This document shows, piece by piece, positions 54,970 to 63,964 of a stretch of DNA of 64,000 nt (position 1 is its first letter; every line of letters starts with the position of its first letter). The position numbers and the translations under genes were made by a program. This stretch comes from Flavobacteriales bacterium. GTDB taxonomy: Bacteria; Bacteroidota; Bacteroidia; Flavobacteriales_F; PHOS-HE28. The DNA is taken from assembly GCA_016705545.1 (NCBI GenBank), contig JADIYA010000001.1, forward strand, positions 496,001-560,000. The letters are read 5' to 3'. The notes under the pieces were generated by a model, which ran no database searches, was not told the origin of the DNA, and saw nothing but the letters and a program-made list of their open reading frames with translations.

Positions 54970-56822
54970 TGCACCCGCTTCGCTCTTCGCGCAGCTCGGT
55001 GGAACACCCGATGCCGGTGGTGCATGGAGCGGGCCTTCGCCTGTCGTCGGCGGCATGATCGATCCCGCGACCATGAGCGCGGGTGTGTACACTTACACCG
55101 TGACCAGCACGGCGCCTTGCCCCAACGAGCAGGCAACGGTGACGGTGACGATCAATACGCCACCGGATCCAGGAACACCGGGCTCGATTACGCTCTGCTC
55201 GAGTGATGCTCCGGCTTCGCTCTTCGCGCAGCTCGGCGGAACACCCGATGCCGGTGGTGCATGGAGCGGGCCTTCTCCGGTAGTCGGCGGCATGATCGAT
55301 CCCGCGACCATGAGCGCGGGTGTGTACACCTACACCGTGACCGGCACTGCGCCTTGCCCCAACGAGCAAGCAACGGTGACGGTGACGATCAATACGCCAC
55401 CGGATCCAGGAACACCGGGCTCGATCACGTTTTGCTCGAGTGATGCTCCGGCTTCGCTCTTCGCGCAGCTCGGAGGGACACCCGATGCCGGTGGTGCATG
55501 GAGCGGGCCTTCTCCGGTCGTCGGCGGCATGGTCGATCCCGCGACCATGAGCGCGGGCGTGTACACCTACACCGTGACCGGCACTGCGCCTTGCCCCAAC
55601 GAGCAAGCAACGGTGACGGTGACGATCAATACGCCGCCGGATCCAGGAACACCGGGCGCGATCACGCTCTGCTCGAGTGATGCTCCGGCTTCGCTCTTCG
55701 CGCAGCTCGGCGGAACACCGGATGTCGGTGGTGCATGGAGCGGGCCTTCTCCGGTAGTCGGCGGCATGATCGATCCCGCGACCATGAGCGCGGGTGTACA
55801 CCTACACCGTGACCGGCACGGCGCCTTGCCCCAACGAGCAAGCAACGGTGACGGTGACCATCAATACGCCACCGGATCCAGGAACACCGGGCGCGATCAC
55901 GCTCTGCTCGAGTGATGCTCCGGCTTCGCTCTTCGCGCAGCTCGGCGGAACACCCGATGCCGGTGGTGCATGGAGCGGTCCCTCTCCGGTCGTCGGCGGC
56001 ATGGTCGATCCCGCGACCATGAGCGCGGGCGTGTACACCTACACCGTGACCGGAACTGCGCCTTGCCCCAACGAGCAAGCAACGGTGACGGTGACGATCA
56101 ATACGCCGCCGGATCCCGGAACACCGGGCGCGATCACGCTCTGCTCGAGTGATGCACCCGCTTCGCTCTTCGCGCAGCTCGGTGGAACACCCGATGCCGG
56201 TGGTGCATGGAGCGGGCCTTCTCCGGTCGTCGGCGGCATGGTCGATCCCGCGACCATGAGCGCAGGCGTATACACCTACACTGTCACAGGCATTGCGCCT
56301 TGCCCCAACGAGCAAGCAACGGTGACGGTGACGATCAATGCGCCGCCGGATCCCGGAACACCGGGCGCGATCACGCTCTGCTCGAGTGATGCTCCGGCTT
56401 CGCTCTTCGCGCAGCTCGGAGGAACACCGGATGCTGGTGGAACATGGAGCGGGCCGAGTGCTGTGGTCGGCGGCATGATCGATCCCGCAACTATGAGCGC
56501 GGGCGTGTACACCTACACCGTGAGCGGCACGGCGCCTTGCCCCAACGAGCAAGCAACGGTGACGGTGACGATCAATACGCCGCCGGATCCCGGAACACCG
56601 GGCGCGATCACGCTCTGCTCGAGTGATGCACCCGCTTCGCTCTTCGCGCAGCTCGGTGGAACACCCGATGCCGGTGGTGCATGGAGCGGGCCTTCTCCGG
56701 TCGTCGGCGGCATGGTCGATCCCGCGACCATGAGCGCAGGCGTGTACACCTACACAGTCGCAGGCGCTTCGCCGTGCATCAGCGCGGCATCTACGGTGAC
56801 GGTCACCATCAACGCCCCGCCC
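54220..56822 (+). repeat. Near-identical core of 11 modules (4-14)
   Basis: Modules 4-14 differ by only a few bases each. Eleven periods of 237 would be 2607 bases. The span is 2603, exactly 4 fewer, which accounts for the two 2-base deletions and no other indel. Confidence 0.9.
55055..55915 (+). pseudogene. Giant repeat adhesin, middle fragment (frame 2)
   Basis: Modules 7 to 10 of the array read in a second frame. The homologous reading begins at the first lesion (about 54930) and is coherent to about 55793. There a GTGTGT present in sister modules is GTGT here, a second 2-base deletion. After that the frame runs out of phase to a stop at 55915. The fragment has neither signal peptide nor sorting domain. 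On its own it is unlikely to be a gene. Confidence 0.75.
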
Positions 56823-59800
56823 GATGCAGGTGGCGATGGCGGAATCACCGTGTGTGAGATCGATGCGGCCTTCGATTTGTTCGGATTATTGAATGGCGCA
56901 CCTCAAGGTGGGGGCTCCTGGAGCTTCAATGCAGCTGCACACCCGAGCACGTTCACCCCAGGGATCGACGCAGCTGGCATGTACACCTATACGGTCAATG
57001 GCACAGCACCCTGTCCAGCAGACATCGCGCTCGTCACGGTCACGGTGAACACCATGCCTGATGCCGGCATCAATGGCGGCCTCACACTCTGCTCTTCGAG
57101 CGCGGCCACGGCATTGATTACAGGACTGAATGGCACGCCTGCCCCCGGTGGAAGCTGGACTGCGCCCGGAGGCGGAGCCTCTACCGGAATCTTCACACCC
57201 GGCGTGAATGCGGTCGGTGCGTACACCTACACGGTCAACGGAATCGCACCCTGCCCCTCGGTTTCTGCAACTGTTGATGTGAGCGTGGTGACGAATCCCA
57301 ATGCAGGGACTCCCGGCAACGCAACGCTTTGTGCGACCGATGCGTCACTCCTGCTCTTCAATGAATTAGGAGGAACACCCGATGCCGGAGGTGCTTGGAG
57401 CGGACCGTCCGCAGTGGTCGGCGGATTGTACGATCCCACAACAATGAACCCGGGCGTGTACACCTACACGATCACGGTTCCGCCGCCGTGCGTGAACGCC
57501 AGCAGCACGGTGACCATCACCGAGGTCGCCCCGCCGAACGCGGGCACCGATGGGGCAATCACGCTCTGCATCAGCAGTCCGGCAGCTTCGTTGTTCGCAG
57601 CATTGGGCGGCGGCGCGCAGGCCGGTGGAACGTGGAGCGGTCCTTCACCGGTGGTGGGCGGTATGTTCAACCCGGCAACGATGACAGCTGGCGTGTACAC
57701 CTACACGGTGAACGGAACGGCGCCTTGCCCGAATGATCAGTCGCAGGTAACGGTAACCGTTGTTGCTGCACCCGATGCTGGAACACCGGGCAGCACCACG
57801 CTCTGCGCCACAGATGCCGCGATCGACCTCTTCGCTGAATTAGGCGGCACGCCTGATCTCGGCGGTGCTTGGAGCGGACCCTCGGCTGTTGTAGGCGGAT
57901 TGTACGACCCAGCCACGATGAACCCGGGCGTGTACACCTACACGATCACGGTTCCGCCATCGTGCGTGAACGCCAGCAGTACGGTGACCATCACCGAGGT
58001 CGCCCCGCCGAACGCGGGCACCGATGGGGCAATCACGCTCTGCATCAGCAGTCCGGCAGCTTCGTTGTTCGCAGCATTGGGCGGCGGCGCGCAGGCCGGG
58101 GGAACGTGGAGCGGTCCTTCACCGGTGGTGGGCGGAATGTTCAACCCGGCAACGATGACAGCTGGCGTGTACACCTACACGGTGAACGGAATGGCGCCTT
58201 GCCCGAATGATCAGTCGCAGGTAACGGTAACCGTTGTTGCTGCACCCGATGCTGGAACACCGGGCAGCACCACGCTCTGCGCCACAGATGCCGCGATCGA
58301 CCTCTTCGCTGAATTAGGCGGCACGCCTGATCTCGGCGGTGCTTGGAGCGGACCCTCGGCTGTTGTCGGCGGATTGTACGATCCCACAACAATGAACCCG
58401 GGCGTGTACACCTACACGATCACGGTTCCGCCGCCGTGCGTGAACGCCAGCAGCACGGTGACCATCACCGAGGTCGCCCCGCCGAACGCGGGCACCGATG
58501 GGGCAATCACGCTCTGCATCAGCAGTCCGGCAGTTTCGTTGTTCGCAGCATTGGGCGGCGGCGCGCAGGCCGGTGGAACGTGGAGCGGTCCTTCGCCGGT
58601 GGTGGGCGGAATGTTCAACCCGGCAACGATGACAGCTGGCGTGTACACCTACACGGTGAACGGAACGGCGCCTTGCCCGAATGATCAATCGCAGGTGACA
58701 ATGACAGTCGTAAGCGAACCCGATCCCGGCACAGCTGGCTCCATCACCCTCTGCTTCAGCGATGCGCCGATCGGCCTGTTCGCCCAACTTGGTGGCTCTC
58801 CTGATCCTGGTGGCGCATGGTCAGGACCCAGTGCTGTTGCCGGTGACGTCTTCGACCCCGGTACAATGACTGCTGGCGTTTACACCTACACGATCGCTGT
58901 TCCGCCGCCATGCGCGAGTGTCAGCAGCACGGTCGCTGTGAATGTTAACCAGCCTCCGGATGCAGGAATCGACGGCGCATTGACCCTGTGCATCACAAGC
59001 CCAGCCGTTGCATTGATCAACTCGCTTGGGGGCACGCCAGATGCGGGCGGCACATGGATCGGACCATCGCCTGTGATGGGCGGGATCTTCAACCCGGCAA
59101 CGATGAGCGCTGGTGCGTACACCTACACGGTGAATGGCACAGCACCCTGCCCTGCTGATGCCGCCACAGCAACCGTGACCGTAGTGACCGAACCCGATCC
59201 CGGCGGCCCTGGCTTCCTCACCATCTGCGGAAACGGAGCGCCGGATGACCTCTTCAGCTATCTCGAGGGCTCGCCCGATCAAGGTGGCTTGTGGACCACC
59301 CCCGCAGGCACGACCTTCAATGGCCTCTTCGATCCTGCAGTGATGGCCAGCGGCGTATACACCTACACGATCACCGTTCCGCCTCCATGCGCCAGCGTGA
59401 GCAGCACGGTCACGGTGGATGTGGTCTCGCCGCCGGACGCTGGCCTTGACGGTGCCATCACCCTTTGCTTCAGCAATGCTCCTCAGGACCTGTTCGCCAT
59501 CCTTGGCGGAACGCCAGAGCCGGGCGGCACTTGGACATCGAGCGGAGGCAACTCCAGCAGCGGGACCTTCGACCCTGCAAGCGATGCGTCCGGCGTGTTC
59601 ACCTATACTGTGCAAGGCACCGCACCCTGCCCGGCTGATTTGGCCAGCGTAACGGTGGCCGTGACGCAGCTGCCCAATGCTGGAACGGATGACATCCTGA
59701 ACCTTTGCGTGGTCGGCGATGCAGTGGACCTCTCCCCCCTGCTTGGCGCTGCCGATCCCGGTGGAACATGGACGGGCCCGAGCGGCGCATCCAGCGGGAT

Positions 59801-61859
59801 CTTCACGCCGGGCACGAGCGCACAGGGCAATTACATCTATACCGTGAATGGTGTGGCGCCCTGCCCGTCGGCCTCAGCGGTGATCACCGTGAACGTGCTC
59901 TCGAACGCGGATGCAGGAATTGACGGTGCTTCCACGCTTTGTGGCGACAACGCACCGATCGACCTCTACAACTTGCTCAGTGGAAGCCCTGATGCAGGCG
60001 GATCATGGTTCGCACCGGATGGATCACCCACAGATGAGAGCTTCGATCCGACGACGCAAGCCCCAGGCAGCTACACCTACATCCTCTTCGTGCCGGCGCC
60101 TTGCGAGAATGACACCAGCGCTGTCGTCATGAGCATTGTTGCCCCGGTGGATGCTGGAAGCGATGGCAGCGCCACGCTCTGCTCCGATGATGCGCCTGTC
60201 GCGCTGTTCAACCTCCTGAACGGATCGCCGGATGCGGGAGGCGAATGGACCGCACCGAACGGCACGCCCAGCGAGAACAACTTCGACCCTGCGGCGGATG
60301 TGCCCGGCGGTTATGTGTACACCGTGCAAGCCACTGCGCCCTGCCTGGACCAAAGCGCCACGGTCACCATGGCGGTGAACCCCTTACCCGATGCCGGAAC
60401 GAACGGCGCCATCACGCTCTGCCCGGAGGCCGCGGCCATCGAGCTCTTCTCGTTGCTGGGTGGAACCCCGATGGCCGGTGGCACTTGGACAGGTCCCGGA
60501 GGCCAGCCGAGCAATGGGATATTCGACCCCGCGACAAGCGCGCAGGGCGTGTACACCTACGCGGTCCTCGGCCTGTTGCCCTGCCCCAATGCCTCAGCGA
60601 GCTCAACGGCCACGGTATTCCTCATCGCGCCGCCCAACGCAGGGCCCGATGCAGTGAGCTGCACGCTCGAATACACGCTGAACGCCACGGGCAATTGGGC
60701 AAGCGGCTCGTGGAGCGGACCGGCAGGCATCGCCTTCAGCGATCCCGGTTCGCCGACGAGCACCGTGACCGCGATCGCCGGCGGCCCATACACGCTCACC
60801 TGGAGCGTGCTCTCCAATGATGGCTGTGCCACGCAGGATGAAGTGACGATCATCTTCACGGATGCGATCGTTCCTTTGATCGCCTTGACCGACGCCATCT
60901 GCAACGGCATTTGCGATGGAACGGCAAGCGTATCCGCAACGGGAGGGAACGGCGCATACGACTATGCATGGTCCGGCGGCATTGCGGGCAATTCTCCCAG
61001 TGCAACGGGCATCTGCGCAGGCGACTACACGGTGACCGTCCTCGACGAGAACGAGTGCTTCACCGTCGTTCCGTTCAGCATTGATGAACCGGCACCGCTG
61101 GTGATCGATACGGTCCTCGCCACCGACGAGACCTGCCCCGGCGCCTGCGACGGCAGCATCACCGTGGTCGATTCGGAAGGCGCGCTCTTCAGCCTGAACG
61201 GCGGCGCATTCGTCTCCGGCAATGTGTTCACCGGACTCTGCCCCGGGCAATACGTGGTGCTGATGCAGGATGCGAACGGCTGCTCGGCATCTGGCATGGC
61301 CACGATCACGCGCCCGGCGCCCGTTGTGGCCGACTTCGACTTCGCGCCGGAGACGCTTTTCGTAGGGTCATCAACAGCGGACTTCACGAACACCTCCACG
61401 CCGAATGCCGTGAGCTTCTCATGGGATTTCGGAGGCGTGGGAAGCAGCACGGCCACATCGCCAACATTCACCTTCCCGGGCGGATTGGGTGATACCTACA
61501 TGGTCTGCCTCACCGCTTACGATGCCAACGGCTGCGCCGACACGCATTGCGAGCCGATCGACGTGCTCGATGCGCTCGTGGTCTGGGTGCCTAACGCTGT
61601 CACCCCGAATGGCGACGGTGAGAACGACACCTTCATGCCCGTCTTCAACCTGCCGCAGCTCGTGAAGGACTATGAGTTCATGATCTTCGATCGTTGGGGC
61701 CTGATGCTGAGCGAGAGCGAGCAGGTGCATCACCCTTGGGGCGGCGATTACCAGGGCGAAGTGGTGCAGGAGGATGTGTACGTGTGGAAAATGAAGTTCA
61801 AGAACCGGCTCACCAACGAGCTGATTGAGCGCGTGGGGCATGTGACGGTGCTGAAGTAG
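55794..61859 (+). CDS. Giant repeat adhesin, C-terminal fragment with T9SS type B sorting domain
   Basis: The third frame restores the array from module 10 onward and reads 2021 codons. It holds modules 11 to 30 (to nt 60634) and a divergent module-like unit. Two SprB-type repeats follow (CNGICDGTASVSATGG, CPGACDGSITVVD), then a PKD-like domain (SWDFGGVGSS). The type B CTD has WVPNAVTPNGDGENDTFMP, YEFMIFDRWGLML and GHVTVLK. The fragment has no signal peptide of its own, and its first ATG is an artefact of the shift. Joining all three fragments with 4 inserted bases gives one open frame of about 3504 aa with complete CUB-to-CTD architecture. Confidence 0.85.
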   Translation: MYTYTVTGTAPCPNEQATVTVTINTPPDPGTPGAITLCSSDAPASLFAQLGGTPDAGGAWSGPSPVVGGMVDPATMSAGVYTYTVTGTAPCPNEQATVTVTINTPPDPGTPGAITLCSSDAPASLFAQLGGTPDAGGAWSGPSPVVGGMVDPATMSAGVYTYTVTGIAPCPNEQATVTVTINAPPDPGTPGAITLCSSDAPASLFAQLGGTPDAGGTWSGPSAVVGGMIDPATMSAGVYTYTVSGTAPCPNEQATVTVTINTPPDPGTPGAITLCSSDAPASLFAQLGGTPDAGGAWSGPSPVVGGMVDPATMSAGVYTYTVAGASPCISAASTVTVTINAPPDAGGDGGITVCEIDAAFDLFGLLNGAPQGGGSWSFNAAAHPSTFTPGIDAAGMYTYTVNGTAPCPADIALVTVTVNTMPDAGINGGLTLCSSSAATALITGLNGTPAPGGSWTAPGGGASTGIFTPGVNAVGAYTYTVNGIAPCPSVSATVDVSVVTNPNAGTPGNATLCATDASLLLFNELGGTPDAGGAWSGPSAVVGGLYDPTTMNPGVYTYTITVPPPCVNASSTVTITEVAPPNAGTDGAITLCISSPAASLFAALGGGAQAGGTWSGPSPVVGGMFNPATMTAGVYTYTVNGTAPCPNDQSQVTVTVVAAPDAGTPGSTTLCATDAAIDLFAELGGTPDLGGAWSGPSAVVGGLYDPATMNPGVYTYTITVPPSCVNASSTVTITEVAPPNAGTDGAITLCISSPAASLFAALGGGAQAGGTWSGPSPVVGGMFNPATMTAGVYTYTVNGMAPCPNDQSQVTVTVVAAPDAGTPGSTTLCATDAAIDLFAELGGTPDLGGAWSGPSAVVGGLYDPTTMNPGVYTYTITVPPPCVNASSTVTITEVAPPNAGTDGAITLCISSPAVSLFAALGGGAQAGGTWSGPSPVVGGMFNPATMTAGVYTYTVNGTAPCPNDQSQVTMTVVSEPDPGTAGSITLCFSDAPIGLFAQLGGSPDPGGAWSGPSAVAGDVFDPGTMTAGVYTYTIAVPPPCASVSSTVAVNVNQPPDAGIDGALTLCITSPAVALINSLGGTPDAGGTWIGPSPVMGGIFNPATMSAGAYTYTVNGTAPCPADAATATVTVVTEPDPGGPGFLTICGNGAPDDLFSYLEGSPDQGGLWTTPAGTTFNGLFDPAVMASGVYTYTITVPPPCASVSSTVTVDVVSPPDAGLDGAITLCFSNAPQDLFAILGGTPEPGGTWTSSGGNSSSGTFDPASDASGVFTYTVQGTAPCPADLASVTVAVTQLPNAGTDDILNLCVVGDAVDLSPLLGAADPGGTWTGPSGASSGIFTPGTSAQGNYIYTVNGVAPCPSASAVITVNVLSNADAGIDGASTLCGDNAPIDLYNLLSGSPDAGGSWFAPDGSPTDESFDPTTQAPGSYTYILFVPAPCENDTSAVVMSIVAPVDAGSDGSATLCSDDAPVALFNLLNGSPDAGGEWTAPNGTPSENNFDPAADVPGGYVYTVQATAPCLDQSATVTMAVNPLPDAGTNGAITLCPEAAAIELFSLLGGTPMAGGTWTGPGGQPSNGIFDPATSAQGVYTYAVLGLLPCPNASASSTATVFLIAPPNAGPDAVSCTLEYTLNATGNWASGSWSGPAGIAFSDPGSPTSTVTAIAGGPYTLTWSVLSNDGCATQDEVTIIFTDAIVPLIALTDAICNGICDGTASVSATGGNGAYDYAWSGGIAGNSPSATGICAGDYTVTVLDENECFTVVPFSIDEPAPLVIDTVLATDETCPGACDGSITVVDSEGALFSLNGGAFVSGNVFTGLCPGQYVVLMQDANGCSASGMATITRPAPVVADFDFAPETLFVGSSTADFTNTSTPNAVSFSWDFGGVGSSTATSPTFTFPGGLGDTYMVCLTAYDANGCADTHCEPIDVLDALVVWVPNAVTPNGDGENDTFMPVFNLPQLVKDYEFMIFDRWGLMLSESEQVHHPWGGDYQGEVVQEDVYVWKMKFKNRLTNELIERVGHVTVLK
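57300..58721 (+). repeat. Higher-order 474-bp repeat, three copies
   Basis: Modules 17-22 alternate between two module types (NATLC/STTLC...ITVPPPCVN and GAITLCISSPA...QSQVT). They form three copies of a 474-bp double unit (57300, 57774, 58248) that are nearly identical to each other. This is a separate, later amplification from the 11-module core. Confidence 0.88.
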
Positions 61860-61891
61860 AAGCGGGGAGCTTCCGCATCCCACGGAATGCA

Positions 61892-61922
61892 CGAAGGCCC
61901 CAGAGAAACTCTGGGGCCTTCG
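61892..61922. terminator. Bidirectional hairpin between the giant gene and gyrB
   Basis: A 14-bp perfect stem (CGAAGGCCCCAGAG with CTCTGGGGCCTTCG) with loop AAA, between convergent stops. There is no T-tract on either strand. Confidence 0.75.
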
Positions 61923-61941
61923 CTTGGATGGGATGGTCCGA

Positions 61942-63918
61942 CTACACGTCCAGCTTCGCGTAGATCGCATTCTTCTCGATGAACTCGCGGCGGGGGGGCA
62001 CTTCATCGCCCATGAGCATGCTGAAGACACGGTCGGCCTCGGCGCCGTTCTCGATGGTGATCTGGCGCAAGGTGCGGCGCGTGGGGTCCATGGTGGTCTC
62101 CCAGAGCTGCTCGGCGTTCATCTCACCCAAGCCCTTGTAGCGCTGCACGTGCACGCTGGCGTCCTTGTTGCCGCGCTTCATGGCTTCGATCACCGCATCG
62201 CGCTCGGCCTCGTTCCAGCAATACACCTGCTCCTTGCCCTTCTTCACCTGATAGAGCGGCGGCGTGGCGATGTAGAGGTGGCCGCCTTCGATCAGCGCCT
62301 GCATGTGACGGAAGAAGAAGGTCATGATCAGCGTCTGGATGTGGCTGCCATCCACATCGGCATCACACATGATCACGATCTTGTGATAGCGCAACTTGGT
62401 CATGTTGAGCGCCTTGCTGTCCTCTTCGGTGCCGATGTGCACACCGAGCGCGGTGTAGATGTTCCGGATCTCCTCGTTGTCGAGGATCTTGTGCTGCATG
62501 GCCTTCTCCACGTTGAGGATCTTGCCGCGCAGCGGCAGGATGGCCTGGAACTCGCGGTTACGGCCCTGCTTGGCGGTACCGCCCGCTGAATCGCCCTCCA
62601 CCAGGAAGAGCTCGCTTGCGCTGGCATCCTTGCTCTGGCAATCGGCCAGCTTGCCGGGAAGCCCGCCGCCACTGAAGGCGCCCTTTCGCTGCACCAGCTC
62701 GCGCGCCTTGCGGGCTGCGTGGCGCGCGGTGGCGGCCAGGATCACCTTCTCCACGATCTGCTTGGCATCGCGCGGGTGCTCCTCGAGGTAGTTCTCGAGC
62801 ATCTCGCTCACGGCGATGTCCACCGCACCCATCACCTCGTTGTTGCCGAGCTTGGTCTTGGTCTGTCCCTCGAACTGGGGCTCCTGCACTTTCACGCTGA
62901 TCACGGCGGTGAGCCCTTCGCGGAAATCGTCGCCGCTGATCTCGAACTTGAGCTTCTGTGTAGCACCGCTGTTGTCGGCGTATTTCTTCAGCGTGCGGGT
63001 GAGGCCACGCCGGAATCCGGCCAGGTGCGTGCCGCCCTCGTGCGTGTTGATGTTGTTGACGTACGAGTGCAGGTTCTCGTTGTAGCTGTCGTTGTACACC
63101 ATGGCGATCTCCACCGGAATGCCCTGCTTCTCGCCTTCCATGTAGATCACATCCTCGATCAGCGGCATGCGCGTGCCATCGAGGAACTTCACGAACTCCA
63201 CCAGGCCCAGGTCGCTGTAATACTCCTCGCTCACGAAGCTGCCGTCGGCGCTGGTGCGGCGCTCATCCGTAAGGGAGAGCTTGATGCCCTTGTTGAGGTA
63301 GGCCAGTTCGCGAAGGCGCGCGGCCAGCGTATCGAAGTTGAACTCGCTTGCCTGGAAGATGCTCAGATCCGGCTGGAACGTGACGATGGTGCCCCGATAG
63401 TCGGTGGTGCCGATCTCGCGAACAGGGAACTGAGGCTTGCCCTCGCTGTACTCCTGCTCGTATTTCTTGCCGTCGCGGTGCACCTCGGCGCGCAACAAGG
63501 TGCTGAGCGCATTCACGCAGCTCACGCCCACGCCGTGCAGGCCGCCGGAGACCTTATAGCTGTCCTTGTCGAATTTGCCGCCGGCGTGCAGCACGGTCAT
63601 GACCACCTCCAAGGCGCTGCGGCCCTCCTTGGCGTGCATGTCCACCGGGATTCCCCGGCCGTTGTCCTTCACGCGGATCCCGTTCTGCGGGGTGATGGTC
63701 ACTTCCACGGTATCGCAGTGGCCAGCCAGCGCCTCGTCGATGCTGTTATCGACAACCTCGTACACGAGATGGTGGAGGCCCTTCACCCCCACATCGCCGA
63801 TGTACATGGCCGGGCGCTTACGCACCGCTTCGAGGCCTTCCAATACCTGTATGCTGTCGGCCGAATAGCTCGCCGCCGCCTTCTTCTTCTCGCTCATTTC
63901 CAGGGTTGTCTCAGACAT
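61942..63918 (-). CDS. gyrB: DNA gyrase subunit B
   Basis: A 658-aa ATPase subunit of gyrase, which introduces negative supercoils. The GHKL ATPase domain has EVVDNSIDEALAGHC, DNGRGIPVDMH and LHGVGVSCVNALS. The TOPRIM domain has VEGDSAGGTAKQGRNREFQAILPLRGKILNVEKA and MCDADVDGSHIQTL. The C-terminal end has RYKGLGEMNAEQLWETTMDP and FSMLMGDEVPPRREFIEKNA. The length and the missing 170-aa insert of the E. coli type match Bacteroidota GyrB. Starts at 63918 or 63897 are possible. A -7 box lies upstream. Confidence 0.96.
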   Translation of the reverse strand: MSETTLEMSEKKKAAASYSADSIQVLEGLEAVRKRPAMYIGDVGVKGLHHLVYEVVDNSIDEALAGHCDTVEVTITPQNGIRVKDNGRGIPVDMHAKEGRSALEVVMTVLHAGGKFDKDSYKVSGGLHGVGVSCVNALSTLLRAEVHRDGKKYEQEYSEGKPQFPVREIGTTDYRGTIVTFQPDLSIFQASEFNFDTLAARLRELAYLNKGIKLSLTDERRTSADGSFVSEEYYSDLGLVEFVKFLDGTRMPLIEDVIYMEGEKQGIPVEIAMVYNDSYNENLHSYVNNINTHEGGTHLAGFRRGLTRTLKKYADNSGATQKLKFEISGDDFREGLTAVISVKVQEPQFEGQTKTKLGNNEVMGAVDIAVSEMLENYLEEHPRDAKQIVEKVILAATARHAARKARELVQRKGAFSGGGLPGKLADCQSKDASASELFLVEGDSAGGTAKQGRNREFQAILPLRGKILNVEKAMQHKILDNEEIRNIYTALGVHIGTEEDSKALNMTKLRYHKIVIMCDADVDGSHIQTLIMTFFFRHMQALIEGGHLYIATPPLYQVKKGKEQVYCWNEAERDAVIEAMKRGNKDASVHVQRYKGLGEMNAEQLWETTMDPTRRTLRQITIENGAEADRVFSMLMGDEVPPRREFIEKNAIYAKLDV

Positions 63919-63956
63919 GGTTTCCAAGGTCAAATCGCCCTTTTTTCAAAGGCTCC

Positions 63957-63964
63957 CAAAGGTA
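63957..63964 (-). promoter_or_regulatory. gyrB -7 promoter box
   Basis: On the minus strand TACCTTTG, an exact match to TAnnTTTG. It places the start near 63950 and a leader of about 32 bases. The base at the expected -33 (CTG, 19 bases up) fits poorly. Confidence 0.5.

Larger units (their letters stand above)
53500..60634 (+). repeat. 30 tandem 79-aa modules (237-bp period)
   Basis: Thirty consecutive modules, each beginning DAG/NAG/DPG and ending near APP/TPP. Each has a conserved ITLCSSDAPxSLFxxLGG head, a GGxWSGPSPVVGG centre and a GVYTYTVxGTAPCPN tail carrying two conserved Cys. The 237-bp period equals 79 codons exactly, so all frames stay open across modules on both strands. The outer modules (1-3, 15-16, 23-30) are diverged, while the inner ones are nearly identical. 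The module resembles an Ig-like beta-sandwich with a possible disulfide. I do not recognise it as a named family. Confidence 0.9.

Noticed and set aside
54900..55800. Programmed ribosomal frameshifting as the explanation for the split gene
   Set aside because: Both shifts need +2 (or -1) at sites with no slippery heptamer, and each site differs from its sister modules by a simple 2-base loss. Deletion or assembly error explains it better.
54193..56552. Long minus-strand open frames (about 295 aa each) through the repeat array
   Set aside because: The 237-bp period is a multiple of three and the DNA is GC-rich, so antisense frames stay open in every module. Their products are Arg/His-rich low-complexity shadows.
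53500..60634. CRISPR array
   Set aside because: Repeats are 237 bp, contiguous without spacers, and encode protein modules in frame. No cas genes.
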